From Planctomycetaceae bacterium (GTDB taxonomy: Bacteria; Planctomycetota; Planctomycetia; Planctomycetales; Planctomycetaceae): a DNA stretch of 33,987 nt. Both the position numbers and the translations under genes were made by a program. Within the stretch, counting starts at the first letter, position 1. Every line of letters starts with the position of its first letter. Below, piece after piece: positions 15,673 to 24,189 of the stretch. Location of the stretch: positions 1 through 33,987 of the forward strand of contig JABURQ010000064.1 in NCBI GenBank assembly GCA_014762625.1. The letters run 5' to 3'. The notes under the pieces were generated by a model. It ran no database searches, was not told where the DNA came from, and saw nothing but the letters and a program-made list of their open reading frames with translations.

Positions 15673-18033
15673 TCATTCCAGTTCGATTTTCGCTCGGGCG
15701 ATTTCTTCCCGATCGGCGCGTCGGGAAAAGTCTTCCAGCATCGCGCGGACATCTTCATCGATCAATTGCTTGGTGATTCGCCCGCGGCTATCTTTCACGG
15801 TCAGCCGTTTGTCAAAATCAAAAGTACTGGGAGTCAGCCAGATAGTCACTTTGTCCGGTCGTCGGCCTCGAAAATAAAGCGTTTGCAATTCAGAATTCTG
15901 CCCGGTCGCCAGAGTCGCCACCAGATTCCAGTCAGTGAGCTCTTTGGGGTTCGTAATGGGATCGTTGGTATAGAGGACTTCGGGAAACTCATGGACTTCA
16001 TACCAGTAAAACCGCTTCAACTGAGGACGGAGCAGTTTGACGTCGATTTCTGAAATTCCGCGTTGCAGACGATGCTTCTCCATCCAGTCGAATAACTGGT
16101 GTATCTCTTCGTAATAATCATCCACGCCGCGCCCGATGTACTCGGTGTAGATGATATCTTTTTTGGAGATCATCATCCGTTCGAGGACCTCGGCATTGAT
16201 CGTCAACAGGTTCCGATCCTTCTCCCCGCTGATCACATACAGCGCCAGATTGGGATCGTTATTTCTGGTGTATTTGCAGTGATGCTGACACTTTCCGGAA
16301 ATTGCGATGATGCCCGCAAAGAGACCGGGTTGCGCCATGCCATAATCGAACGCCGCCTCCGCACCCGAACCGTGCCCCGCCAGAAAGATACGATTCGAAT
16401 CGATCCGAAATCGCCTCATCGCATCGCGCACACAGCGTTCCATCGTCTCCAGGGAATTTGGAGAATAGTCGTACTCTCGATCTTCCTCCCCCAAATACTC
16501 CGGCGAGACGACGATATACCCTCGCCGGGGGGCCTGGTCCCCCCACCATCGGATCGATTTTTCGAGGGGAATGGTGGCGGGTCTCATGTGGATGATGAGC
16601 GGATAAGCGTGGTGCGGAGAATATTCCAAAGGGAGTATAGCTCGATACTTGACGGGGGAACTTTTCTCCGTCCCCGAGAACGTTTCCAGTTCCAGCGTTT
16701 GTGGACTGAGGTAATTCGTTTGCAGGCCTTCGGTCGGCACGATCCCCGGTAGGTGTTCGAGAATGGGAACCAGCGTCGAAGGGCCGATTCCCTCCGCCCG
16801 CTCGATCGAATCGATCAGAGATGCCGTGCGGGTGGGGTCGGTATTTCGCAGGAACTCCAGAATCAGATGACGGGCGTCCCACTGACGGAGCGTATTTTTC
16901 AAATCGGTATTGGCGTTCGCCGGTCCCAAAATCCATCCTGAAAAGGCCAGCGCCAGCTTTTCTTCCGCCGACAGTGAGTCATCCCCCGCCAGGTTCAGGA
17001 ACGGTTCGAGACGGGAAACTCCTTCCGCATCCAGAACCACGTCGATCAGCATGCGAACTGACTGGACTTGCTGACGCAGGTCGTCATCCTCGATCTGAGC
17101 TTGCAGTTCTCCGAGCATTAAGCGGGCGTCGTTGATCTGCCGATTCAAACGGAGTTCGATCGACTGTATCTCGCGAATTCGTTGTCCAACTTCCGGCGCG
17201 GGATTCGGTATGAGCTTGAGGAACTCCTCCGTCATCTTCGACGCGAGCTGATGCTGTCCGGACTGCTGACGAACTTCCAGGTCCCCCAGTAACTGATTCG
17301 CCCAGACCGTTTGCAGGGTCTCCAGCATCTTTTCCACTTGCTCGGCAATCTCGGGAAATTCCTGCCGGATCCTGAGAAGTTCCCCCAGCGCCAAATGGTA
17401 CTGTCGGGTTTGCAGATAAAAGCGGGCGATAGACATCCGATCGCTGGAATCGTTCGGATCGATCGCGCTGTTGATGATCGTGCGGATGATATGATCGGGG
17501 ATCGAGGTGGTCGTCTCCGCGAATTTCCATTGAACCAGGTTGATGGACTCCCAGGTCACGTGAAACGGATTGATTTCCGTCATCCCCAGGATGATATTTT
17601 TGGGACCGTTAGGCGTCGTCACTTCGACCGTTTTGCGACCGAACTCATTGAGAGGGATGACCGTTTTGTACTGGCCGATGTTATTGAGTTGCAGATTGGT
17701 ACGTAACGGTTTTTGTTCGATCTTGAATTTCTCATAGCGGGATAAGTCGGCGGCGGCGTTTATCTTCGCGGGAGGGGGTTTGGGGATAAAATAGCGCCGC
17801 ATTCCGTCGTCGACCATCGTGAACGGACGGATGTTGAATTGGCCCGCCGTGACTCCACGATTGTGATCCAATGAACGGACATTGACAGGAGTCCCTCGAA
17901 TCGTAAATCCGGATTCGGTTTCAACTTCCCCACCCAGCACACTCACCGCAGGAAGAAAGCCGGCCAGCAGGCAAAGCATCTGCCGGCATCGAATATTCGT
18001 GACCAATATGTGAAGTCGCCTGAGAAAAATCAC
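15673..18033 (-). CDS. Large secreted protein with C-terminal alpha/beta-hydrolase domain
   Basis: A 786-residue exported protein. The start is GTG (complement of 18031-18033) with AAGGA five bases upstream; the signal peptide is long (positively charged n-region, hydrophobic MLCLLAGFLPAVSVLG to about residue 34). Residues about 35-460 are not assigned; they include a helical stretch (SDRMSIARFYLQTRQYHLAL, about 200-300) with TPR-like character. Residues about 470-680 form an alpha/beta-hydrolase of the esterase/peptidase type: LIIHMRPATIPLEKS, RGYIVVSPEYLG, nucleophile Ser556 in GHGSGAEAAFDYG, and acid D606 in VISGEKDRN. Where relatives usually have catalytic His in a G-R-G-H-E pattern, this protein has G-R-G-V637-D, so activity is uncertain. 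A beta-rich C-terminus follows. Substrate unknown. Confidence 0.8.
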   Translation of the reverse strand: MIFLRRLHILVTNIRCRQMLCLLAGFLPAVSVLGGEVETESGFTIRGTPVNVRSLDHNRGVTAGQFNIRPFTMVDDGMRRYFIPKPPPAKINAAADLSRYEKFKIEQKPLRTNLQLNNIGQYKTVIPLNEFGRKTVEVTTPNGPKNIILGMTEINPFHVTWESINLVQWKFAETTTSIPDHIIRTIINSAIDPNDSSDRMSIARFYLQTRQYHLALGELLRIRQEFPEIAEQVEKMLETLQTVWANQLLGDLEVRQQSGQHQLASKMTEEFLKLIPNPAPEVGQRIREIQSIELRLNRQINDARLMLGELQAQIEDDDLRQQVQSVRMLIDVVLDAEGVSRLEPFLNLAGDDSLSAEEKLALAFSGWILGPANANTDLKNTLRQWDARHLILEFLRNTDPTRTASLIDSIERAEGIGPSTLVPILEHLPGIVPTEGLQTNYLSPQTLELETFSGTEKSSPVKYRAILPLEYSPHHAYPLIIHMRPATIPLEKSIRWWGDQAPRRGYIVVSPEYLGEEDREYDYSPNSLETMERCVRDAMRRFRIDSNRIFLAGHGSGAEAAFDYGMAQPGLFAGIIAISGKCQHHCKYTRNNDPNLALYVISGEKDRNLLTINAEVLERMMISKKDIIYTEYIGRGVDDYYEEIHQLFDWMEKHRLQRGISEIDVKLLRPQLKRFYWYEVHEFPEVLYTNDPITNPKELTDWNLVATLATGQNSELQTLYFRGRRPDKVTIWLTPSTFDFDKRLTVKDSRGRITKQLIDEDVRAMLEDFSRRADREEIARAKIELE

Positions 18034-18195
18034 AAGGATCCTTTCCCGTCATAGATCGTCGCCAATCAACACACACGATGCATGTGGGGAGGGCATCCGC
18101 ATCGGTGACTCACTTTATGCTCGTTGATTTTCGTGAATCAATCCAGAGGAGTTTGCTCGAATCAGCCCGGAAGCAGCAAACGTTTCGCTCAATCT

Positions 18196-19917
18196 TCAAT
18201 TGGCAGCCGTCGCGGAAACGGATTCGATCTCCGAAAGTTGCTCGATGAACTGGAGATCGGGAATCAGACAGGGATGCTTGTACTGCTCCAGGCTCCCCCC
18301 CTTTCGCTGGTTCCGATTCCTGGCCAGATTCTCCATGGTGCCGTCGGCGACGAATTGGCCGGTCAATCTGGCGAGTCGATCCGTGTGGCGTTTCTCGCAA
18401 TATTCCACATTCAAATCACAAAGGTTGTTGTCCACCCGTCCAGAGAGTTCCTGCAAGGTCGCCTCGGAATCATATTCGCTCGCTTCCACGATCAATCGAT
18501 ATGCGGGCGGATCCCCCCAGACAGGAGCCACTACGAACTGGGGAACGGCAAGGCCCAAATCGGACGCCGCTTGACGGACCGCGTCGACGACCTGAGATTC
18601 GGTCACCTTTTCTCCAGTGATGTTGGAGATATGGGCTCCTTTGTGCAAAAATTTCAGGACAGGAGTTGTTCCCTCAAACCCGGTACATTGAACGACATCA
18701 CGAATGTTATAGCGATAGAGCCCCGAAACGGTCGTCATCAGGATGTAGTAGTTCTGTCCGGGCTCCAGTTCGTGAGCCAGTAAGGTGGGAGGGTCTTCCC
18801 GATCGGCAACCTCTTCCGGGATAAACTCAAAAAAATGAGAGACGATGTCGAGCACCCCTTCACTGGTTCCCCCATTGAGCGGAATGGTCATCCGCCCCTC
18901 ACTGGCATGCAGCCCATGATCGCGAATCGCCACGTCCCCAAACAAAGAGCGAATTCTCGGAAGATATGCACCGGCGCTTCCGCCCGTCCAGATTGCGAGT
19001 AACGTCAGCCGCGGCCAGCAATCCTTCGGCAATAATGTGCCGGTCTGTTGGTAGATGTTCGCGAGAAAGTCGGCACGCTCAGGAAGTGGCTTCGTGTAGG
19101 CTCCCTGAATCGCCTGTCGCTGCTGATCGGTCAAATCGGCGGAAATCTGGCCGGTCCGAATATCGTCGATCAGTTGTTGGGCGTTGTGGTGCAGAATTCC
19201 GGAGAGTCGAACCAGAGTGCCGGGATTCGCCGTCGTCACCCAGGTAATCGACTCATCCGCCAACGCAATTCTGAGGACGGTGTAATACTTGGCGTCGGGA
19301 TCCTTGATATCGGCCACCGCCGCCGGAAGCGTATAGAGCCGTCGCAACACCCTGTTTTGCATCGAGCTCACCAGCCCGCTGATATTCCCGCACGGAGTCC
19401 CTGCTTCGGTGATGAATCGATTCTGCGAGCTGGTGATTTGAAAAATATGACCGCGGTCGCATCCGGGATGCCCATCGACGGCACCGATGCCCCAGATACG
19501 CCAACCCTCCCGATAGTCGTTCAAGAATGGTTTGGTGATCGGAACAAACTTGGATTCGTTCGTCGTGCCGCTGCTGAGCGCAAACATCAGAAGTTCGTTT
19601 CTGGGACCGAGCAGCGCTGAGTGGTCTCCCTCACGCATCTTGTCGATGTAGGGTTTATAGAGGTCATATTCGCTGATCGGAAATTTCTCGCGAAATTCCG
19701 ACACCGACAACGACGGGGTTAGCTCGTAGTCCTGAGAAAGCTGACTGCCGACATTCAGCGCAAGTATTCGCGACAACGTCTTGCGTTGAGTTTGCTCGCA
19801 ATCGAGACAGGCATTGAGAAAACGTCCACGGATCTTCCGAACCTTGGCACGAAGCAGAGCACCGACTCCTTCGATGAAAACCGATTTTAAGGCGCTCAGC
19901 CCGCGTCCGGGATTCAT
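18196..19917 (-). CDS. GH3-family acyl-adenylating / acyl-amido synthetase-like protein
   Basis: A 573-residue protein of the GH3 (auxin-responsive promoter) family, a branch of the ANL adenylating enzymes. ATP-binding motif 1 is FALSSGTTNESKFVPIT (about residues 112-128). Further family motifs are HASEGRMTIPLN, corresponding to the adenylate-binding region, and SGLYRYNIRDVVQC, corresponding to the family's Y-R-x-x-x-D-V-V motif. In plants GH3 proteins join jasmonate or auxin to amino acids through an acyl-AMP; bacterial members occur in several phyla with unknown substrates. No signal peptide; cytoplasmic. Length is normal. No obvious Shine-Dalgarno before the ATG. It lies between the small basic protein gene and the secreted hydrolase on the same strand. 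Confidence 0.92.
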   Translation of the reverse strand: MNPGRGLSALKSVFIEGVGALLRAKVRKIRGRFLNACLDCEQTQRKTLSRILALNVGSQLSQDYELTPSLSVSEFREKFPISEYDLYKPYIDKMREGDHSALLGPRNELLMFALSSGTTNESKFVPITKPFLNDYREGWRIWGIGAVDGHPGCDRGHIFQITSSQNRFITEAGTPCGNISGLVSSMQNRVLRRLYTLPAAVADIKDPDAKYYTVLRIALADESITWVTTANPGTLVRLSGILHHNAQQLIDDIRTGQISADLTDQQRQAIQGAYTKPLPERADFLANIYQQTGTLLPKDCWPRLTLLAIWTGGSAGAYLPRIRSLFGDVAIRDHGLHASEGRMTIPLNGGTSEGVLDIVSHFFEFIPEEVADREDPPTLLAHELEPGQNYYILMTTVSGLYRYNIRDVVQCTGFEGTTPVLKFLHKGAHISNITGEKVTESQVVDAVRQAASDLGLAVPQFVVAPVWGDPPAYRLIVEASEYDSEATLQELSGRVDNNLCDLNVEYCEKRHTDRLARLTGQFVADGTMENLARNRNQRKGGSLEQYKHPCLIPDLQFIEQLSEIESVSATAAN

Positions 19918-19998
19918 AGGTGACCAATATTCACGAAGAGCTGCATAGCGAAAAATAGACAGACTGACACGATAGCCTGCCTTGAGATGACCTCAGCA

Positions 19999-20205
19999 TC
20001 ACTCGTCGTCTTCTTCCTTGGACTTCTTCTTTTTCTTTTTGCCGATCACGGTCCGTTTCACACGGACTTTGGGCATTCCCAAAACCGTCGAGTTGTCGGT
20101 CCAGCGATCTTCGGCTTCCAGCTGACTGACTCGTTCAGCCCGCTTCAAAACATTGCGCGTACCGGACATCTTGTTACCGCGGCGCAAACTTTTATCCAAA
20201 CTCAC
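19999..20205 (-). CDS. PVC-group small basic protein
   Basis: A 68-residue basic protein, MSLDKSLRRGNKMSGTRNVL at the start, ending in a poly-Lys and acidic tail (KKKKKKSKEEDDE). It matches the 'small basic protein' conserved in Planctomycetes, Verrucomicrobia and Chlamydiae, which is thought to be ribosome- or RNA-associated but has no firmly established function. The start is set at GTG (complement of 20203-20205) and not at the longer ATG at 20271, because relatives begin at (V/M)SLDKSL and a perfect GGAGG lies eight bases before this GTG, inside what would otherwise be coding sequence. A highly expressed housekeeping gene is likely. Strong phylum marker. Confidence 0.9.
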   Translation of the reverse strand: MSLDKSLRRGNKMSGTRNVLKRAERVSQLEAEDRWTDNSTVLGMPKVRVKRTVIGKKKKKKSKEEDDE

Positions 20206-20502
20206 TTTTATTTCCTCCATTGGTCGAGCGCACTCATCATCAGAACTGATTGATGGTGTCGACGGGATCACGCAAACCCTATTTACAACCTATCATGATA
20301 GATGTCGGAGTGTTCCAATTCAAGCACAGGAAACGACTTGAATTTGCGGAAAATCGGCAATCTGAACGTCTCCGATCAATCACTCCAGTTATATCGGTTG
20401 CCCGCTTTTTTTTTGACTCGACCGAGATCCCCCGAACCTCAGCCTCGAAATCCCGCTCAAAACCACATAAAATGAGACCTACACACCATTACAGAGGCTG
20501 GA
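20206..20502. other. Divergent intergenic region between small basic protein and acetolactate synthase genes
   Basis: About 300 bp that should hold promoters for both divergent genes. I see a long T-run (around 20406-20414) but no convincing -35/-10 pair, T-box, attenuator or branched-chain leader peptide. No gene supported. Confidence 0.5.
20214..20218 (-). promoter_or_regulatory. Shine-Dalgarno that decides the small basic protein start
   Basis: GGAGG on the minus strand (cctcc on the plus strand), eight bases before the GTG at 20205. It makes the GTG the most likely start and argues against the upstream ATG at 20271. Confidence 0.8.
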
Positions 20503-22377
20503 ATGGTGCGCACGCACGCAGCTTCCGGAGACTCTCTATTGCCTGTTCTGAAGGAATTTTCTGTGGCCACTATCGATCAATCGACCGAAACCCGTACTCT
20601 CACCGGAGCCGATGTTCTTGTTGAATCGTTGATTCATCAAGGCGTGTCCGCCGTCTTCGCTTATCCGGGCGGAGCGAGCATGCCGCTGCATCAGGCCCTG
20701 CGCCTGCAACGGGAAAACATCCGCACGGTCCTTCCCCGTCACGAACAAGGGGGCGGTTTCGCGGCTCAGGGTGTGTCCCGAACTTCCGATGAGGTCGGGG
20801 TTTGCATGGCAACGAGCGGTCCTGGGGCGACCAATCTGGTGACCGCCATCGCGGACGCCAAAATGGATAGTATTCCCATGGTCGCTGTAACGGGACAAGT
20901 TCCCCAAGCGGTCATCGGAACCGATGCGTTTCAGGAAACACCGATCGTCGAGATTTGTCGGGCTGTGACCAAGCATCACTACATGATCACCGCCGAGGAT
21001 TACAACAATCCCGACGATGTCCAGGAAGCACTGAGATCGATCCCCCGGATAGTGAAAGAGGCGTTTCATGTCGCCAAAACCGGGCGTCCGGGGCCCGTGT
21101 TGATCGACTTCCCCAAAAACATTCAATTGGCCACCATTGAAACCCCGATCGACTTCGATCCTCCGATGGCGCTACCGGGTTATTCCCCCATCACCAACGG
21201 CGCAGCTCCCGAACAAATCCGCCAGATCCTGGCCGCGATTCGTCGTTCGAAGAAACCGATGCTCTATGTGGGTGGCGGTTGTATCAATTCCGGAGCCTCG
21301 GAAGAGCTCACCAAATTTGCCTTGAAGACGGGAATCCCCGTCGCCATGACGGTGATGGGATTGGGGGCGTTCCCCGGCGATCACGAACAATCCCTGCATA
21401 TGTTGGGGATGCACGGAACCGTCTACTCCAATTACGCCGTCAACGAAGCCGATTTGCTGCTCGCCTTCGGCGTTCGCTTTGACGACCGTGTGACCGGGAA
21501 ACTTTCCGAGTTTGCCACGCATGGAAAGATTATCCACGTCGATATCGACGCTTCGGAGATGCACAAGAACAAGGAAGCCCACATCCCGGTGGTGGCGGAC
21601 CTGAAGAAGGTTCTGACCCAGTTGAACGCCGAAATAACGGATGAAGACATTCCGCAAATCGACGCCTGGAACGAACAAATCGCCGAGTGGAAAGAGAAAT
21701 TTCCGATGCGATATAAATCGGAGGGTGATTTCATCGCTCCGCAACATGCCATCGAAGAACTCTGGAAACTGACGAAGGATCAGGACACTTATGTGGCCGT
21801 CGGTGTGGGACAACACCAGATGTTCGCCGCCCAGTATTACAAATTCGATCGCCCTAACCGATGGCTTTCGAGTTCCGGTTTAGGAACGATGGGATTCGGG
21901 TTACCGGCCGCCATGGGCGTCCAACTGAAACACCCGGACAGCCTGGTGATTGATATCGATGGCGACGGTTCGATTCTGATGAACATTCAGGAACTGGCAA
22001 CCTTGCACTGCGAGAAACTGCCGGTCAAAATTCTGCTGTTGAACAACCAGCACCTCGGCATGGTCGTTCAATGGGAAGATCGTTTCATGGAAGGACGTCG
22101 AGCCAACACCTACCTCGGCCCGGTCGATCATCCGGAAGCCCTGGGAGAAGGTGAAGGAGGCCACTACGAAGAGACCTATCCGGACTTCGTCTCGATGGCG
22201 AAAAGTTTTGGAGTCGAGGCCGCCCATGTTCGCAGTAAAAAAGCATTACCCGACGCTCTCAAGAAGATGCTGGAGCACGACGGACCTTATCTACTGGATG
22301 TCGTCTGCCCCTACCAGGAGCATGTGCTCCCGATGATTCCCGGCGGTGGAACCGTCAAGGACATCATCATCGAGTGA
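20503..22377 (+). CDS. ilvB: Acetolactate synthase large (catalytic) subunit
   Basis: A 624-residue thiamine-diphosphate enzyme that condenses two pyruvates to acetolactate (or pyruvate plus 2-oxobutyrate), the first shared step of valine, leucine and isoleucine synthesis. Motifs: [11 protein letters not shown], the TPP-activating glutamate E81 in [39 protein letters not shown], and the TPP/Mg motif from G487-D-G to N514-N515 ([10 protein letters not shown] ... NNQHLG). Length is slightly above the usual 560-600, with an EGEGGHYEE insertion near residue 550. Two starts are possible: ATG 20503, or GTG 20563, which has AAGGAA six bases before it and begins nearer the conserved region. No small regulatory subunit gene (ilvN) follows, so regulation by a distant ilvN or an unregulated form is possible. 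A terminator follows. Confidence 0.94.
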   Translation: MVRTHAASGDSLLPVLKEFSVATIDQSTETRTLTGADVLVESLIHQGVSAVFAYPGGASMPLHQALRLQRENIRTVLPRHEQGGGFAAQGVSRTSDEVGVCMATSGPGATNLVTAIADAKMDSIPMVAVTGQVPQAVIGTDAFQETPIVEICRAVTKHHYMITAEDYNNPDDVQEALRSIPRIVKEAFHVAKTGRPGPVLIDFPKNIQLATIETPIDFDPPMALPGYSPITNGAAPEQIRQILAAIRRSKKPMLYVGGGCINSGASEELTKFALKTGIPVAMTVMGLGAFPGDHEQSLHMLGMHGTVYSNYAVNEADLLLAFGVRFDDRVTGKLSEFATHGKIIHVDIDASEMHKNKEAHIPVVADLKKVLTQLNAEITDEDIPQIDAWNEQIAEWKEKFPMRYKSEGDFIAPQHAIEELWKLTKDQDTYVAVGVGQHQMFAAQYYKFDRPNRWLSSSGLGTMGFGLPAAMGVQLKHPDSLVIDIDGDGSILMNIQELATLHCEKLPVKILLLNNQHLGMVVQWEDRFMEGRRANTYLGPVDHPEALGEGEGGHYEETYPDFVSMAKSFGVEAAHVRSKKALPDALKKMLEHDGPYLLDVVCPYQEHVLPMIPGGGTVKDIIIE

Positions 22378-22424
22378 GGCAGCACCGTCTCTTTACAAAG
22401 CTTTTTCAGACAATGAAAATCGCC

Positions 22425-22456
22425 TCCGTTGAGTCCGCTCGGCGGAGGTTTTTTCG
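22425..22456 (+). terminator. Intrinsic terminator after ilvB
   Basis: Arms cctccg (22425-22430) and cggagg (22445-22450) form a 6-bp GC-rich stem, followed by TTTTTT at 22451-22456 and a second T-run shortly after. It lies about 50 bases downstream of the ilvB stop codon and just before the end of the convergent enolase-superfamily gene. Confidence 0.85.
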
Positions 22457-22460
22457 TTTT

Positions 22461-23648
22461 TTAGAGCACATTCAGATTGTGAGTCATGGTTTGAACCGTC
22501 ACTCGATCGACGGCTGCCTGATCGACAGTCATCCCCAATCCCGGTTTGCGTAATGCTTTTCCGGTACCGTCGATCCAGAATGTGAGATCCTCTTTCGTTA
22601 ACCGTTCTTTCACCAGGTGATTATCGAAGCTTCCCTCCGCCGCGAGCCAACCCTGAATGTGAGTCACAAATTGACGTCCGGCAGCCGTTAGAATTCCGGT
22701 CTCCCCGACTTGCGATCCCATCTGAAAACCCAGACCGGACTCCGCAGCCATGACGGCAATCTTGACACTATTGAGAAACCCGCCGCACTTGGAAAGTCGG
22801 ATATTGAACAGGTCACAAAGCTGATGGGAGATGGCGTATTCCGCATCCTGGAGACTACAAAGGGATTCATCGAGCATAATCGGGATGGATATCTGCGGTC
22901 TCAATCCCGCGAGCTTATCCCGTTGAGAATGATGAACCGGCTGCTCGATGGAAACGATTCGAAAGGGTTCCAGTTCCCGCGTCTTACGAACAACCTCTTC
23001 GGGGTTCCAAGACTCATTGGCATCCACACGCAATGAAATCTTCGTTCCCAGACTTCGTCGCGCAATCGTCAGCAGTTCACGGTCGTCAACTCCTTCGATG
23101 CCGACTTTCACTTTACAATCCCGAAACCCCCCCAGTCGATACAGGCGACAAAGCCACTTCACTTTTTTCATTGAGGACGACGCGACGATCGCACTGTAAC
23201 GTACCTTCGGCTGAAACTCGATCAGCTTTTCAGCACCGGGGATCGTGTTCAGATATTCGTGAAACGGAAAGTCCAACGAGCGACTGACCGCATCGAGAAT
23301 CGAAAGCTCGACCGCACATCGCAGAGGGTTTCCCAACGCTCCTCTCGGATCATCGGCAGAGCAGGGAAAGTCGAGACTTTGAACCAACTGCGACGCATCG
23401 TCGGGAGTCTTCAACTCCCGGTCCAACAATGAGTTCCAGTCCACCGACTGAAAGAGTTCGAGCGTGCTCTCGATCGTATCTCCCGTGACGTAGTCGCGAG
23501 GAAGACCTTCTCCCCAACCAGACGTGCCATCAGAAAGCCGACAGCAGACCACCACGGAATCGGTACTGGTGCGTTCGTGGGAAGCGTGTTTCACTTTCCG
23601 TTTCAATGGGATGCGAACGTGCCGACATGTCAATTCCGAAATTTTCAT
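22461..23648 (-). CDS. Enolase-superfamily (mandelate racemase/muconate lactonizing enzyme-like) protein
   Basis: A 395-residue protein of the MLE/dipeptide-epimerase side of the enolase superfamily. Visible catalytic features: the K-x-K acid/base pair in DCKVKVG, three metal-binding carboxylates in LRVDANESW, VSIEQPVHH and IMLDESLCS, a second Lys in NIRLSKCGGF, and GSQVGETGI near the C-terminus. Possible reactions include dipeptide epimerisation, N-succinylamino acid racemisation or muconate cycloisomerisation; the sequence does not choose between them. The start is set at the ATG at 23648 (MKISELTCRHVRIPLKRK), where family members normally begin. A TTG at 23690, overlapping the groES stop region, would add 14 residues and couple translation to groES. 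Neither has a strong Shine-Dalgarno. Confidence 0.88.
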   Translation of the reverse strand: MKISELTCRHVRIPLKRKVKHASHERTSTDSVVVCCRLSDGTSGWGEGLPRDYVTGDTIESTLELFQSVDWNSLLDRELKTPDDASQLVQSLDFPCSADDPRGALGNPLRCAVELSILDAVSRSLDFPFHEYLNTIPGAEKLIEFQPKVRYSAIVASSSMKKVKWLCRLYRLGGFRDCKVKVGIEGVDDRELLTIARRSLGTKISLRVDANESWNPEEVVRKTRELEPFRIVSIEQPVHHSQRDKLAGLRPQISIPIMLDESLCSLQDAEYAISHQLCDLFNIRLSKCGGFLNSVKIAVMAAESGLGFQMGSQVGETGILTAAGRQFVTHIQGWLAAEGSFDNHLVKERLTKEDLTFWIDGTGKALRKPGLGMTVDQAAVDRVTVQTMTHNLNVL

Positions 23649-23682
23649 CGACGCGTTCAACCCGATCGGGAACAGGAGTTTT

Positions 23683-23970
23683 TCACCCAATCACCGCCAG
23701 GATCTGCGATTCCGGCATAATAAGAAACGACTCGCCATCGACTTCAATTTCCGCTCCTGCATAACTCACGAACAGAACGCGGTCCCCTTCGTGAACCTGA
23801 AGCGCGTTGCGAGATCCGTCCGGCATCAGTAGCCCGTCTCCCACACTGAGCACACGGCCTTCCGCTGGTTTTTCCTGAGCAGAAGTAGGCAACACGATTC
23901 CCCCTTCTGTCGTCTCTTTGGCTTCGACACGTGCAACGATCACATTTTCGCCCAAGGGGGTGAGTTTCAT
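23683..23970 (-). CDS. groES: Co-chaperonin GroES-like protein (no groEL alongside)
   Basis: A 95-residue GroES/Cpn10 protein. The start is set at MKLTPLGENVIVARVE; a longer frame to 24006 adds 12 unlikely residues. It has the mobile-loop region (ETTEGGIVLPTSAQEKPAEG, with I-V-L that docks on GroEL), the conserved EGRVLSVG and the ending GDRVLFVSYAGAEIEVDGESFLIMPESQILAV. It would form the heptameric lid of GroEL. No groEL follows, whereas most bacterial groES genes are in groESL operons; planctomycetes often have several chaperonin loci, so this is probably an extra copy. The next gene on the strand is the enolase-superfamily enzyme. No CIRCE element was found upstream. Confidence 0.93.
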   Translation of the reverse strand: MKLTPLGENVIVARVEAKETTEGGIVLPTSAQEKPAEGRVLSVGDGLLMPDGSRNALQVHEGDRVLFVSYAGAEIEVDGESFLIMPESQILAVIG

Positions 23971-24189
23971 GGTGTTTCTCAATAAGTAGTGGGAACTGAG
24001 TCTCAAGGTGCGATGATTCGCAACATTTTCGCTGCACTCAGGTTATAGCATCCCAGAACGAGAATCTACGCCAGCACCGCGGAGCTCTCGAATTTCCGAG
24101 AAGTGTGATTCTGTCAGCCGCCCCCTCCAAAATTCCGGTTGCCTTAACAGTCCGACAAAGCCTACATTTCGTAGAGAGAGGCCATCTTC

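Noticed and set aside
16099-16752. 217-codon plus-strand frame
   Set aside because: Antisense to the hydrolase domain containing GHGSG; no independent support.
24007-24189. CIRCE-type heat-shock operator before groES
   Set aside because: Only one half-site-like gagtgc is present on the minus strand; the matching inverted half with 9-nt spacing is absent.
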